Source: Vespa crabro (lineage: Eukaryota > Arthropoda > Insecta > Hymenoptera > Vespidae). From it: a stretch of DNA of 64,000 nt. Made by a program: the position numbers and the translations under genes. The stretch is taken from positions 2,395,598-2,459,597 of the forward strand of contig NC_060957.1 in NCBI RefSeq assembly GCF_910589235.1. The letters are read 5' to 3'. This document shows, piece by piece, positions 42,279 through 55,929 of this stretch (positions within the stretch are counted from its first letter, which is position 1; the number at the start of each line of letters is the position of its first letter). The notes beneath the pieces were generated by a model. The model did not search any database and was not told the DNA's origin. It saw only the letters and a program-made list of their open reading frames with translations.

Positions 42279-42691
42279 ATAATTATTATAATTATTACTA
42301 TTATTATTATTATTATTATTATTATTCTTGATAATATTATTCTTGTTACTTTTATTAATATTATATCTATTTATGTTATTATTATTCTTTTTATTAATAT
42401 TATTATTATTGTTATTATTATTATTGTTATCGTTATTATTATTGTTATTATTATTGTTATTGTTATTGTTTTTGTTACTGTTATTGTTATTGTTATTGTT
42501 ATTGTTTTTGTTATTGTTATTGTTATTGTTATTGTTATTGTTATTGTTATTTTTATTGTTATTGTTACTGTTACTGTTATTGTTATCATTATTATTATTA
42601 TTGTTATTATTATTCTTGTTATTATTTTTATTATTATTATTATTGTTCATACTCTTTTTATTATTATTCTTGCTATTGTTATTGTAATTAT
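40560..42691. repeat. Block also present at 54174-56293
   Basis: P copy 9 corresponds to copy 12 (offset 13,614). The landmarks of units 24 and 25 correspond to units 33 and 34 (offset 13,602), with the same 1,289-bp interval. The 12-bp drop in offset is a multiple of three. Confidence 0.88.
41403..42691. repeat. Satellite unit 24, family b (1289 bp)
   Basis: The box is CCCGAAACTACT, and two TTGATATTG steps interrupt the hexamer run. TTTTTATGATTATTG and TTGTTCTTG near 41930-41955 are marks common from here rightward. It has the same length as unit 33 at +13,602 bp. Confidence 0.9.
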
Positions 42692-43288
42692 ACTAGTTAC
42701 TATGTACCTTGTTATTATATTAATTATTATTATTATTATTGTTATTATTATACGTGTAATTATTATTCTTGTTATTATCATTCTTGTTATTATTCTCATA
42801 ATAATTATTATTATTATCATACTTTCTATTATTATTCTTGTTCTTATTATTATTATTATTATTATTATTCTTGTTACTATTATTATTAGTATATCTATTA
42901 TTGTCATTATTATTCTTGTTATTATTATTATTATTATTGATATTATTATTATTGTTATTGTTATTGTTATTGTTAATGTTATTGTTACTGTTATTGTTAT
43001 CATTATTAATGTTATTGTTATTGTTATTGTTATTGTTATTGTTATTAATATTATTGTTATTATTATAATTAATATTATTATTTTTATTATTATTCTTGTT
43101 ATTCTTATTCTTGTTATTACCATTATTATTGTAACTATTGTTATGACTACTCTTGTTATTATTAATAATATTATTAATCATGTTATTATTATTATTTTTC
43201 TTGTTATTTTTATTATTATTACTCTTTCATTATTATTATTATTATTATTATTTTTATTTTTCTTGTTATTTTTATTATTATTACTCTT

Positions 43289-43350
<62 letters not shown>

Positions 43351-43745
43351 ATTATTATAATTATTATTATTATTATTATTATTATTCTTGATAATATTAT
43401 TCTTGTTACTTTTATTAATATTATATCTATTTATGTTATTATTATTCTTTTTATTAATATTATTATTATTGTTATTATTATTATTGTTATCGTTATTATT
43501 ATTGTTATTATTATTGTTATTGTTATTGTTTTTGTTACTGTTAATGTTATTGTTATTGTTATTGTTTTTGTTATTGTTATTGTGATTGTTATTGTTATTG
43601 TTATTTTTATTGTTATTGTTACTGTTACTGTTATTGTTATCATTATTAGTATTATTGTTATTATTATTCTTGTTATTATTATTATTATTATTATTATTGT
43701 TCATACTCTTTTTATTATTATTCTTGCTATTGTTATTGTAATTAT
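42692..43745. repeat. Satellite unit 25, family e' with internal deletion (1054 bp)
   Basis: First landmark with ATGTACC. CATACTTTCTATT is present but the CCCG box is missing: TTCTTGTTCTTATT runs through (TTA)n directly to TTACTATTATTATTAGTATA. An 18-base stretch with TTGTTAATGTTATTG and TTACTG, then TTATCATTATTAATG, marks its hexamer run as e'. Half B contains a local duplication (43199-43293). Confidence 0.88.
43199..43293. repeat. Local duplication inside half B
   Basis: TTCTTGTTATTTTTATT..ACTCTTTCATT occurs twice in about 90 bp, separated by a short (TTA)n run and ATTTTTATTTTTC. The same double form is at about 51892-51985 (unit 31) and 61670-61765 (unit 37). The open frame upstream continues past the first CTCTTTCATT. 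Confidence 0.88.
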
Positions 43746-43942
43746 ACTAGTTACTATGAACCTTGTTATTATATTAATTATTATTATTATTATTGTTATT
43801 ATTATACGTGTAATTATTATTCTTGTTATTATCATTCTTGTTATTATTCTCATAATAATTATTATTATTATCATACTTTCTATTATTATTCTTGTTATTA
43901 TTATTCCCGTTACTAATATTAATATTGTTATTATTATTAATC

Positions 43943-43974
<32 letters not shown>

Positions 43975-44530
43975 CTTGTTACTATTATTATTAGTATATC
44001 TATTATTGTCATTATTATTCTTGTTATTATTATTATTATTATTGTTATTATTATACGTGTAATTATTATTCTTGTTATTATCATTCTTGTTATTATTCTC
44101 ATAATAATTATTATTATTTTCATACTTCCTATTATTATTCTTGTTCTTATTATCATTATTATTATTATTATTCTTGTTATTATTATTCCCGAAACTACTA
44201 TTAATATTGCTATTATTATTAATCTTGTTATTATTATTATTATTATTATTCTTGTTATTATTATTATTAGTATATCTATTTTTGTCATTATTATTCTTGT
44301 TATTATTATTATTATTATCGATAATATTATTATTGTTATTGTTATTGTTACTGTTATTGTAATTGTTATTGTTATTGTTATTGTTTTTGTTATTTTTATT
44401 GTTATTGTTATTTTTATTGTTATTGTTACTGTTATTGTTATCGTTAGTAATATAATTATTATTGTTATTATTATTATCATTATTATTATTATTAGTCTTA
44501 TTAATCCTGTTGATACTATTCCATTTAGTA

Positions 44531-44573
<43 letters not shown>

Positions 44574-45302
44574 TCTTGTTATAATTATTATTATAATAAT
44601 TATTATGATTATTCTTGTTATTCTAATTCTTCTTATTACTATTATTATTGTTTTTCTTGTTATGATTATTCTTGTTATTATTATTCTTGAAAATATTATT
44701 CTTGTTATTATTATTATTAATATTATAATTATTATTCTTGTTACTATTATTTTTAGTATACCTATTTTTGTCATTATTATTCTTCTTATTTTTATTATTA
44801 ATATTGATATTATTATTATTGTTATTGTTAATGTTATTGTTATTATTATTGTTATTGTTATTTTTATTGTTGCTGTTATTGTTATTGTTATTGTTATTGT
44901 TATTGTTATTGTTATTGTTATTGTTGTTGTTATTGTTATTGTTATTGTTATTGTTATTGTTATTTTTATTGGTATTGTTATTGTTATTGATATTGTTATT
45001 GTTATTTTTATGGTTATTGTTATTATTATTGTTCTTGTTATTGTTATTGTTATTGATATTGTTATTGTTCTTGTTATTGTTAATGTTATTGTTATTGTTA
45101 TTGTTATTGTTATTGTTATTGTTATTGTTATTGTTATTGTTATTGTTATTGTTATTGTTATTTTTATTGTTATTGTTACTGTTACTGTTATTGTTATCAT
45201 TATTATTATTATTGTTATTATTATTCTTGTTATTATTATTATTATTATTAATATTGTTAATACTATTTTTATTATTATTCTTGCTATTGTTATTGTAATT
45301 AT
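43746..45302. repeat. Satellite unit 26, family e with nested b front and P (1557 bp)
   Basis: It starts as e (CCCGTTACTAAT) but at about 44041 returns to TTATACGTGTAATT and repeats the front of half A, this time with the b box CCCGAAACTACT, without a second landmark. P follows at 44439-44811. The P tail leads through TTGGTATTG and TTCTTG steps to the close. Unit 32 has the same nested join 8,691 bp downstream. Confidence 0.9.
44439..44811. repeat. Module P, copy 10 (unit 26)
   Basis: The core is at 44507-44526. It has TAGTAATATAATT at its start and TTCTAATTCTTCTTATTAC in the middle, both shared with copy 11. GTATACCTATT is seen only here. Confidence 0.92.
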
Positions 45303-46056
45303 ACTAGTTATTATGAACCTTGTTATTATATTTATTATTATTATTATTATTGTTATTATTATACGTGTAATTATTATTCTTGTTATTATCATTCTTGTTA
45401 TTATTCTCATAATAATTATTATTATTTTCATACTTCCTATTATTATTCTTGTTCTTATTATTATTATTATTATTATTATTCTTGTTACTATTATTATTAG
45501 TATATCTATTTTTGTCATTATTATTCTTGTTATTATTATTATTATTATCGATATTATAATTATTGTTATTGTTATTGTTATTGTTATTGATATTGTTATT
45601 GTTATTGTTATTGTTATTGTTATTGTTATTGTTATTGTTATTGATATTGTTATTGTTATTGTTATTGTTATTGTTATTGTTATTGTTATTATTATTGTTA
45701 TTGTTATTGTTATTATTATTGTTACTATTATTGTTATTGTTATTTTTATGATTATTGTTATTATTATTGTTCTTGTTATTGTTATTGTTATTGATATTGT
45801 TATTGTTATTGTTATTGTTATTGTTATTGTTATTGTTATTGTTATTGTTATTGTTATTGTTATTGTTATTGTTATTAATATTATTGTTTTTATTATAATT
45901 AATATTATTATTTTTATTATTATTCTTGTTATTCTTATTCTTGTTATTACCATTATTATTGTAACTATTGTTATGACTACTCTTGTTATTATTAATAATA
46001 TTATTAATCATGTTATTATTATTATTATTCTTGTTATTTTTATTATTATTACTCTT

Positions 46057-46094
<38 letters not shown>

Positions 46095-46106
46095 ATAATT
46101 ATTATA

Positions 46107-46143
<37 letters not shown>

Positions 46144-46507
46144 TTGATAATATTATTCTTGTTACTTTTATTAATATTATATCTATTTATGTTAATATTA
46201 TTCTTTTTATTAATATTATTATTATTGTTATTATTATTATTGTTATCGTTATTATTATTGTTATTATTATTGTTATTGTTATTGTTTTTGTTACTGTTAT
46301 TGTTATTGTTATTGTTATTGTTTTTGTTATTGTTATTGTTATTGTTATTGTTATTGTTATTGTTATTTTTATTGTTATTGTTACTGTTACTGTTATTGTT
46401 ATCATTATTATTATTATTGTTATTATTATTCTTGTTATTATTATTATTATTATTATTATTGTTCATACTCTTTTTATTATTATTCTTGCTATTGTTATTG
46501 TAATTAT
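45303..46507. repeat. Satellite unit 27, family b with 84-bp deletion (1205 bp)
   Basis: Its landmarks match units 24 and 33 except that the CCCGAAACTACT box is missing. The (TTA)n run passes straight to TTACTATTATTATTAGTATA. The length difference from unit 33 is exactly 84 bp, a multiple of three. Both ends of the missing piece lie next to TTATTCTTGTTA, which would allow deletion between short direct repeats. Confidence 0.9.
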
Positions 46508-46737
46508 ACTAGTTACTATGTACCTTGTTATTATATTAATTATTATTATTATTATTGTTATTATTATACGTGTAATTATTATTCTTGTTATTATCATTCT
46601 TGTTATTATTCTCATAATAATTATTATTATTATCATACTTTCTATTATTATTCTTGTTCTTATTATTATTATTATTATTATTATTCTTGTTATTATTATT
46701 CCCGTTACTAATATTAATATTGTTATTATTATTAATC

Positions 46738-46773
<36 letters not shown>

Positions 46774-47141
46774 TTGTTACTATTATTATTAGTATATCTA
46801 TTATTGTCATTATTATTCTTGTTATTATTATTATTATTATTGATATTATTATTATTGTTATTGTTATTGTTATTGTTAATGTTATTGTTACTGTTATTGT
46901 TATCATTATTAATGTTATTGTTATTGTTATTGTTATTGTTATTGTTATTAATATTATTGTTATTATTATAATTAATATTATTATTTTTATTATTATTCTT
47001 GTTATTCTTATTCTTGTTATTACCATTATTATTGTAACTATTGTTATGACTACTCTTGTTATTATTAATAATATTATTAATCATGTTATTATTATTATTA
47101 TTCTTGTTATTTTTATTATTATTACACTTACATTATTATTC

Positions 47142-47186
<45 letters not shown>

Positions 47187-48216
47187 TTGATAATATTGTT
47201 CTTGTTATTAATATTATTATTATTATATTTATTAATCTTGTTACTTTTATTAATATTATATCTATTTTTGTTATTATTATTCTTTTTATTAATAATATTA
47301 TTAATATTACTATTATTATTGTTATCGTTATAATTAATGTTATTTTTATTGTTATTGTAACTGTTATTGTTATTGTTATTGTTATTGCTATTGTTATTGT
47401 TATTGTTATTTTATTGTTATGGTTATTGTTATTAATATTATTGTTACTATTAAAATTAGTATTATTATTTATATTATTATTCTTGTTATTCTTATTCTTG
47501 TTATTACCATTATTATTGTAACTATTGTTATGAGTACTCTTGTTATTATAAATAATATTATTATTCATGTTATTATTATTATTATTCTTGCTATTTTTAT
47601 TATTATTACTCTTTCATTATTTTACTTATTATTATTATTATTATTATTGTTATTATTATTTTTATTATTATTATTCTTGATAATATTATTCTTGATATTA
47701 ATCTTATTATTATTATATTTATTATTCTTGTTACTGTTATTAATATTATATCTATTATTGTTATTATTATTCTTTCTATTAATATTAGTATTATTGTTAC
47801 TATGATTATTGTTATCGATACTATTAATGTTATTATTACTGTTATTGTTATTGTTTTTGTTACTGTTATGGTTATTGTTATTGTTATTGTTATTGCTATT
47901 GTTACAGTTATTGTTATTTTTATTGTTATTGTAACTGTTATTGTTATTGTTATCATTATTATTGTATTGTTATTGTTATTGTTTTTGTTATTGCTATTGT
48001 TATTGTTATTGTTATTGTTATTGTTATTTTTATTGTTATTGTTACTGTTACTGTTATTGTTATTGTTATTGTTATTTTTATTGTTATTGTTACTGTTACT
48101 GTTATTGTAATCATTATTATTATTATTGTTATTATTATTCTTGTTATTATTATTATTATTTTTATTATTGTTAATACTCTTTTTATTATTATTCTTGCTA
48201 TTGTTATTGTAATTAT
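46508..48216. repeat. Satellite unit 28, family e' with Q (1709 bp)
   Basis: Opens the 9.79-kb higher-order repeat of the right domain. The ATGTACC landmark, CATACTTTCTATT and CCCGTTACTAAT are present. Q is at 47125-47821. The Q tail has TTACAGTTATTG and the half-B link has TTATAAATAATATT, both confined to the right domain. Confidence 0.9.
47125..47821. repeat. Module Q, copy 9 (unit 28)
   Basis: It has the right-domain marks TTATAAATAATATT and TTCTTTCTATTAATATT. TTAGTATTATTGTTAC replaces TTATTATTATTGTTAC near 47785. Confidence 0.9.
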
Positions 48217-48368
48217 ACTAGTTATCATGAACCTTGTTATTATATTTATTAATATTATTATTATTGTTATTATTATACGTGTAATTATTATTCTTGTTAT
48301 TATCATTCTTGTTATTATTCTCATAATAATTATTATTATTATCATACTTCCTATTATTATTCTTGTTT

Positions 48369-48404
<36 letters not shown>

Positions 48405-48455
48405 TTGTTATTATTATTCCCGTCACTACTATTAATATTGGTATTATTATTAATC

Positions 48456-48487
<32 letters not shown>

Positions 48488-48937
48488 CTTGCTACTATTA
48501 TTATTAGTATATCTATTATTGTCATTATTATTCTTGTTATTATTATTATTAATATTGATATTATTATAATTGTTATTGTTAATGTTATTGTTATTATTAT
48601 TGTTATTGTCATTGTTATTGTTATTGTTATTGTTATTGTTATTGTTATTGTTATTGTTATTGATATTGTTATTGTTCTTGTTATTGTTAATGTTATTGTT
48701 ATTGTTATTGTTATTGTTATTGTTATTGTTATTGTTATTGTTATTGTTATTGTTATTTTTATTGTTATTGTTACTGTTACTGTTATTGTTATCATTATTA
48801 TTATTATTGTTATTCTTATTCTTGTTATTACCATTATTATTGTAACTATTGTTATGACTACTCTTGTTATTATTAATAATATTATTAAACATGTTATTAT
48901 TATTATTATTCTTGTTATTTTTATTATTATTACTCTT

Positions 48938-48976
<39 letters not shown>

Positions 48977-49340
48977 TTGATAATATTATTCTTGTTACTT
49001 TTATTAATATTATATCTATTTATGTTATTATTATTCTTTTTATTAATATTATTATTATTGTTATTATTATTATTGTTATCGTTATTATTATTGTTATTAT
49101 TATTGTTATTGTTATTGTTTTTGTTACTGTTATTGTTATTGTTATTGTTATTGTTTTTGTTATTGTCATTGTTATTGTTATTGTTATTGTTATTGTTATT
49201 TTTATTGTTATTGTTACTGTTACTGTTATTGTTATCATTATTATTATTATTGTTATTATTATTCTTGTTATTATTATTATTATTATTATTATTGTTCATA
49301 CTCTTTTTATTATTATTCTTGCTATTGTTATTGTAATTAT
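48217..49340. repeat. Satellite unit 29, family f (1124 bp)
   Basis: First f unit: ACTAGTTATCATG, TATATTTATTAATATT, a CCCGTCACTACT box followed by AATATTGGTATT, and TTGCTACTATTATTAG in place of TTGTTACTA. Half B is entered through GTTATTCTTATTCTTG directly from the hexamer run, without the TATAATTAATATT step. ATTAAACATG replaces ATTAATCATG. It is 18 bp shorter than unit 35. Confidence 0.9.
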
Positions 49341-49570
49341 ACTAGTTACTATGTACCTTGTTATTATATTAATTATTATTATTATTATTGTTATTATTAT
49401 ACGTGTAATTATTATTCTTGTTATTATCATTCTTGTTATTATTCTCATAATAATTATTATTATTATCATACTTTCTATTATTATTCTTGTTCTTATTATT
49501 ATTATTATTATTATTATTCTTTTTATTATTATTCCCGTTACTAATATTAATATTGTTATTATTATTAATC

Positions 49571-49602
<32 letters not shown>

Positions 49603-49971
49603 CTTGTTACTATTATTATTAGTATATCTATTATTGTCATTATTATTCTTGTTATTATTATTATTATTATTGATATTATTATTATTGTTATTGTTATTGT
49701 TATTGTTAATGTTATTGTTACTGTTATTGTTATCATTATTAATGTTATTGTTATTGTTATTGTAATTGTTATTGTTATTAATATTATTGTTATTATTATA
49801 ATTAATATTATTATTTTTATTATTATTCTTGTTATTCTTATTCTTGTTATTACCATTATTATTGTAACTATTGTTATGACTACTCTTGTTATTATTAATA
49901 ATATTATTAATCATGTTAATATTATTATTATTCTTGTTATTTTTATTATTATAACACTTACATTATTATTC

Positions 49972-50022
<51 letters not shown>

Positions 50023-51052
50023 TTGATAATATTGTTCTTGTTATTAATATTATTATTATTATATTTATTAATCTTGTTACTTTTATTAATATTATATCTA
50101 TTTTTGTTATTATTATTCTTTTTATTAATAATATTATTAATATTACTATTATTATTGTTATCGTTATAATTAATGTTATTTTTATTGTTATTGTAACTGT
50201 TATTGTTATTGTTATTGTTATTGCTATTGTTATTGTTATTGTTATTTTATTGTTATGGTTATTGTTATTAATATTATTGTTACTATTAAAATTAGTATTA
50301 TTATTTATATTATTATTCTTGTTATTCTTATTCTTGTTATTACCATTATTATTGTAACTATTGTTATGAGTACTCTTGTTATTATAAATAATATTATTAT
50401 TCATGTTATTATTATTATTATTCTTGCTATTTTTATTATTATTACTCTTTCATTATTTTACTTATTATTATTATTATTATTATTGTTATTATTATTTTTA
50501 TTATTATTATTCTTGATAATATTATTCTTGATATTAATCTTATTATTATTATATTTATTATTCTTGTTACTGTTATTAATATTATATCTATTATTGTTAT
50601 TATTATTCTTTCTATTAATATTATTATTATTGTTACTATGATTATTGTTATCGATACTATTAATGTTATTATTACTGTTATTGTTATTGTTTTTGTTACT
50701 GTTATGGTTATTGTTATTGTTATTGTTATTGCTATTGTTAGAGTTATTGTTATTTTTATTGTTATTGTAACTGTTATTGTTATTGTTATCATTATTATTG
50801 TATTGTTATTGTTATTGTTTTTGTTATTGCTATTGTTATTGTTATTGTTATTGTTATTGTTATTTTTATTGTTATTGTTACTGTTACTGTTATTGTTATT
50901 GTTATTGTTATTTTTATTGTTATTGTTACTGTTACTGTTATTGTTATCATTATTATTATTATTGTTATTATTATTCTTGTTATTATTATTATTATTATTA
51001 TTATTGTTAATACTCTTTTTATTATTATTCTTGCTATTGTTATTGTAATTAT
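49341..51052. repeat. Satellite unit 30, family e' with Q (1712 bp)
   Basis: ATGTACC landmark. The step before the box is TTCTTTTTATTATTATTCCCG, shared with unit 36, against TTCTTGTTATT in units 28 and 34. This separates e' units into two alternating sub-types. Q is at 49955-50657 and begins ATAACACTTA. Its tail reads TTAGAGTTATTG instead of TTACAG. Confidence 0.9.
49955..50657. repeat. Module Q, copy 10 (unit 30)
   Basis: It starts within ATAACACTTA and is the longest copy (703 bp), because its first (TTA)n run is longer. It is followed by TTAGAGTTATTG. Confidence 0.9.
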
Positions 51053-51204
51053 ACTAGTTATCATGAACCTTGTTATTATATTTATTAATATTATTATTAT
51101 TGTTATTATTATACGTGTAATTATTATTCTTGTTATTATCATTCTTGTTATTATTCTCATAATAATTATTATTATTATCATACTTCCTATTATTATTCTT
51201 GTTT

Positions 51205-51237
<33 letters not shown>

Positions 51238-51288
51238 TTGTTATTATTATTCCCGTCACTACTATTAATATTGGTATTATTATTAATC

Positions 51289-51320
<32 letters not shown>

Positions 51321-51982
51321 CTTGCTACTATTATTATTAGTATATCTATTATTGTCATTATTATTCTTGTTATTATTATTATTAATATTGATATTATTAT
51401 AATTGTTATTGTTAATGTTATTGTTATTATTATTGTTATTGTCATTGTTATTGTTATTGTTATTGTTATTGTTATTGTTATTGTTATTGATATTGTTATT
51501 GTTATTGTTATTGTTATTGTTATTGTTATTGTTATTGTTATTGTTATTGTTATTGTTATTGTTATTGTTATTGTTATTGTTATTGTTATTGTTAATGTTA
51601 TTGTTATTGTTATTGTTATTGTTATTGTTATTGTTATTGTTATTGTTATTGTTATTGTTATTGTTATTGTTATTGTTATTGTTATTGTTATTGTTATTGT
51701 TATTGTTATTGTTATTATTATTGTTACTGTTATTGTTATTAATATTATTGTTTTTATTATAATTAATATTATTATTTTTATTATTATTCTTGTTATTCTT
51801 ATTCTTGTTATTACCATTATTATTGTAACTATTGTTATGACTACTCTTGTTATTATTAATAATATTATTAATCATGTTATTATTATTATTTTTCTTGTTA
51901 TTTTTATTATTATTACTCTTTCATTATTATTATTATTATTATTATTTTTATTTTTCTTGTTATTTTTATTATTATTACTCTT

Positions 51983-52019
<37 letters not shown>

Positions 52020-52436
52020 TATTATTATTATTATTATTATAATTATTATAATTATTATTATTATTATTATTATTATTCTTGATAATATTATTCTTGTTAC
52101 TTTTATTAATATTATATCTATTTATGTTATTATTATTCTTTTTATTAATATTATTATTATTGTTATTATTATTATTGTTATCGTTATTATTATTGTTATT
52201 ATTATTGTTATTGTTATTGTTTTTGTTACTGTTATTGTTATTGTTATTGTTATTGTTTTTGTTATTGTTATTGTGATTGTTATTGTTATTGTTATTTTTA
52301 TTGTTATTGTTACTGTTACTGTTATTGTTATCATTATTAGTATTATTGTTATTATTATTCTTGTTATTATTATTATTATTATTATTATTGTTCATACTCT
52401 TTTTATTATTATTCTTGCTATTGTTATTGTAATTAT
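51053..52436. repeat. Satellite unit 31, family f (1384 bp)
   Basis: The f marks are as in unit 29. Half A has two long pure hexamer tracts, about 51491-51594 and 51596-51717, separated by one TTAATG. Half B contains the local duplication of TTTTCTTGTTATTTTT also seen in units 25 and 37. It is 18 bp (three hexamers) longer than unit 37. Confidence 0.9.
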
Positions 52437-52633
52437 ACTAGTTACTATGAACCTTGTTATTATATTAATTATTATTATTATTATTGTTATTATTATACGT
52501 GTAATTATTATTCTTGTTATTATCATTCTTGTTATTATTCTCATAATAATTATTATTATTATCATACTTTCTATTATTATTCTTGTTATTATTATTCCCG
52601 TTACTAATATTAATATTGTTATTATTATTAATC

Positions 52634-52665
<32 letters not shown>

Positions 52666-53129
52666 CTTGTTACTATTATTATTAGTATATCTATTATTGT
52701 CATTATTATTCTTGTTATTATTATTATTATTATTGTTATTATTATACGTGTAATTATTATTCTTGTTATTATCATTCTTGTTATTATTCTCATAATAATT
52801 ATTATTATTTTCATACTTCCTATTATTATTCTTGTTCTTATTATCATTATTATTATTATTATTCTTGTTATTATTATTCCCGAAACTACTATTAATATTG
52901 CTATTATTATTAATCTTGTTATTATTATTATTATTATTATTCTTGTTATTATTATTATTAGTATATCTATTTTTGTCATTATTATTCTTGTTATTATTAT
53001 TATTATTATCGATAATATTATTATTGTTATTGTTATTGTTACTGTTATTGTTATTGTTATTGTTATTGTTATTGTTTTTGTTATTTTTATTGTTATTGTT
53101 ATTTTTATTGTTATTGTTACTGTTATTGT

Positions 53130-53221
53130 TATCGTTAGTAATATAATTATTATTGTTATTATTATTATCATTATTATTATTATTAGTCTTATTAATCCTG
53201 TTGATACTATTCCATTTAGTA

Positions 53222-53264
<43 letters not shown>

Positions 53265-53502
53265 TCTTGTTATAATTATTATTATAATAATTATTATGAT
53301 TATTCTTGTTATTCTAATTCTTCTTATTACTATTATTATTGTTTTTCTTGTTATGATTATTCTTGTTATTATTATTCTTGAAAATATTATTCTTGTCATT
53401 ATTATTATTAATATTATAATTATTATTCTTGTTACTATTATTTTTAGTATATCTATTTTTGTCATTATTATTCTTCTTATTTTTATTATTAATATTGATA
53501 TT
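53130..53502. repeat. Module P, copy 11 (unit 32, first)
   Basis: The core is at 53198-53217, 8,691 bp from copy 10, with the same TAGTAATATAATT mark. TTCTTGTCATTATTATT near 53394 is seen only here. Confidence 0.92.
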
Positions 53503-53777
53503 ATTATTATTGTTATTGTTAATGTTATTGTTATTATTATTGTTATTGTTATTTTTATTGTTGCTGTTATTGTTATTGTTATTGTTATTGTTATTTTTAT
53601 AGTTATTGTTATTGTTATTGTTATTGTTATGGTTATTGCTATTATTATTGTTATTGTTATAGTTATTGTTATTTTTATTGTTATTGTAACTGTTATTGTT
53701 ATTGTTATCATTATTATTGTTATTGTTATTGTTATTGTTATTGTTATTGTTATTAATATTATTGTTATTATTATAAT

Positions 53778-53808
<31 letters not shown>

Positions 53809-54149
53809 ATTATTCTTTATAATATTATTCTTGTTTTTAATATTATTATTATTATATTTATTATTCTTGTTACTTTTACTAATATTATATCTATTTTTGT
53901 TATTATTATTCTTTTTAATAATATTATTATTATTGTTACTATTATTATTGTTATCGTTATAATTATTGTTATTATTATTTTTATGATTATTGTTATTATT
54001 ATTGTTCTTGTTATTGATATTGTTATTGTTATTGTTATTGTTATTGTTATTGTTATCGTTATTGTTATTGTTATTGTTATTGTTGTTGTTATTGTTATTG
54101 TTATTTTTATTGTTATTGTTATTTTTATTGTTATTGTTACTGTTATTGT

Positions 54150-54248
54150 TATCGTTAGTATTATAATTATTATTGTCATTATTATTATCATTATTATTAT
54201 TATTAGTCTTATTAATCCTGTTGATACTATTCCATTTAGTATTGTTAC

Positions 54249-54281
<33 letters not shown>

Positions 54282-54519
54282 TCTTGTTATAATTATTATT
54301 ATAATAATTATTATGATTATTCTTGTTATTCTAATTCTTGTTATTACTATTATTATTGTTTTTCTTGTTATGATTATTCTTATTAATATTATTCTTGAAA
54401 ATATTATTCTTGTTATTATTATTATTAATATTATAATTATTATTCTTGTTACTATTATTTTTAGTATATATATTTTTGACATTATTATTCTTCTTATTTT
54501 TATTATTAATATTGATATT
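54150..54519. repeat. Module P, copy 12 (unit 32, second)
   Basis: The core is at 54218-54237, 13,614 bp from copy 9 and of its subtype (GTATATATATT, TTGACATT). Its neighbour copy 11, only 1,020 bp away, is of a different subtype. The pair therefore arose by joining two lineages, not by local copying. Confidence 0.92.
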
Positions 54520-55004
54520 ATTATTATTGTTATTGTTAATTTTATTGTTATTATTATTGTTAATGTTATTTTTATTGTTGCTGTTATTGTTACTGTTATT
54601 GTTATTGTTATTGTTATAGTTATTGTTATTGTTGTTGTTATTGTTATTGTTATTGTTATTGTTATTGTTATTGTTATTGTTATTGGTATTGTTATTGTTA
54701 TTGATATTGTTATTGTTATTTTTATGGTTATTGTTATTATTATTGTTCTTGTTATTGTTATTGTTATTGATATTGTTATTGTTCTTGTTATTGTTAATGT
54801 TATTGTTATTGTTATTGTTATTGTTATTGTTATTGTTATTGTTATTGTTATTGTTATTGTTATTTTTATTGTTATTGTTACTGTTACTGTTATTGTTATC
54901 ATTATTATTATTATTGTTATTATTATTCTTGTTATTATTATTATTATTATTAATATTGTTAATACTATTTTTATTATTATTCTTGCTATTGTTATTGTAA
55001 TTAT

Positions 55005-55842
55005 ACTAGTTATTATGAACCTTGTTATTATATTTATTATTATTATTATTATTGTTATTATTATACGTGTAATTATTATTCTTGTTATTATCATTCTTGT
55101 TATTATTCTCATAATAATTATTATTATTATCATACTTCCTATTATTATTCTTGTTCTTATTATTATTATTATTATTATTATTCTTGTTATTATTATTCCC
55201 GAAACTACTATTAATATTGCTATTATTATTAATCTTGTTATTATTATTATTATTATTATTCTTGTTACTATTATTATTAGTATATCTATTTTTGTCATTA
55301 TTATTCTTGTTATTATTATTATTATTATCGATATTATAATTATTGTTATTGTTATTGTTATTGTTATTGATATTGTTATTGTTATTGTTATTGTTATTGT
55401 TATTGTTATTGTTATTGTTATTGATATTGTTATTGTTATTGTTATTGTTATTGTTATTGTTATTGTTATTATTATTGTTATTGTTATTGTTATTATTATT
55501 GTTACTATTATTGTTATTGTTATTTTTATGATTATTGTTATTATTATTGTTCTTGTTATTGTTATTGTTATTGATATTGTTATTGTTATTGTTATTGTTA
55601 TTGTTATTGTTATTGTTATTGTTATTGTTATTGTTATTGTTATTGTTATTGTTATTGTTATTAATATTATTGTTTTTATTATAATTAATATTATTATTTT
55701 TATTATTATTCTTGTTATTCTTATTCTTGTTATTACCATTATTATTGTAACTATTGTTATGACTACTCTTGTTATTATTAATAATATTATTAATCATGTT
55801 ATTATTATTATTATTCTTGTTATTTTTATTATTATTACTCTT

Positions 55843-55880
<38 letters not shown>

Positions 55881-55892
55881 ATAATTATTATA

Positions 55893-55929
<37 letters not shown>

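Larger units (their letters stand above)
52437..55004. repeat. Satellite unit 32, family e with nested b front and two P copies (2568 bp)
   Basis: Same nested e-to-b join as unit 26, at about 52735. It holds P twice (53130-53502 and 54150-54519), 1,020 bp apart, the only unit to do so. The first part matches unit 26 at +8,691 bp, and the second P and what follows match unit 23 at +13,614 bp. The insert of about 1,011 bp relative to unit 26 includes the second P and a half-B fragment near 53790-53950. Confidence 0.9.

Noticed and set aside
51847..55884. 1,345-codon open frame rich in Ile and Val, like a giant membrane protein
   Set aside because: It is the NTT phase of the satellite. It crosses several unit landmarks, P copies and junctions, and similar frames lie in the overlapping phases and on the other strand.
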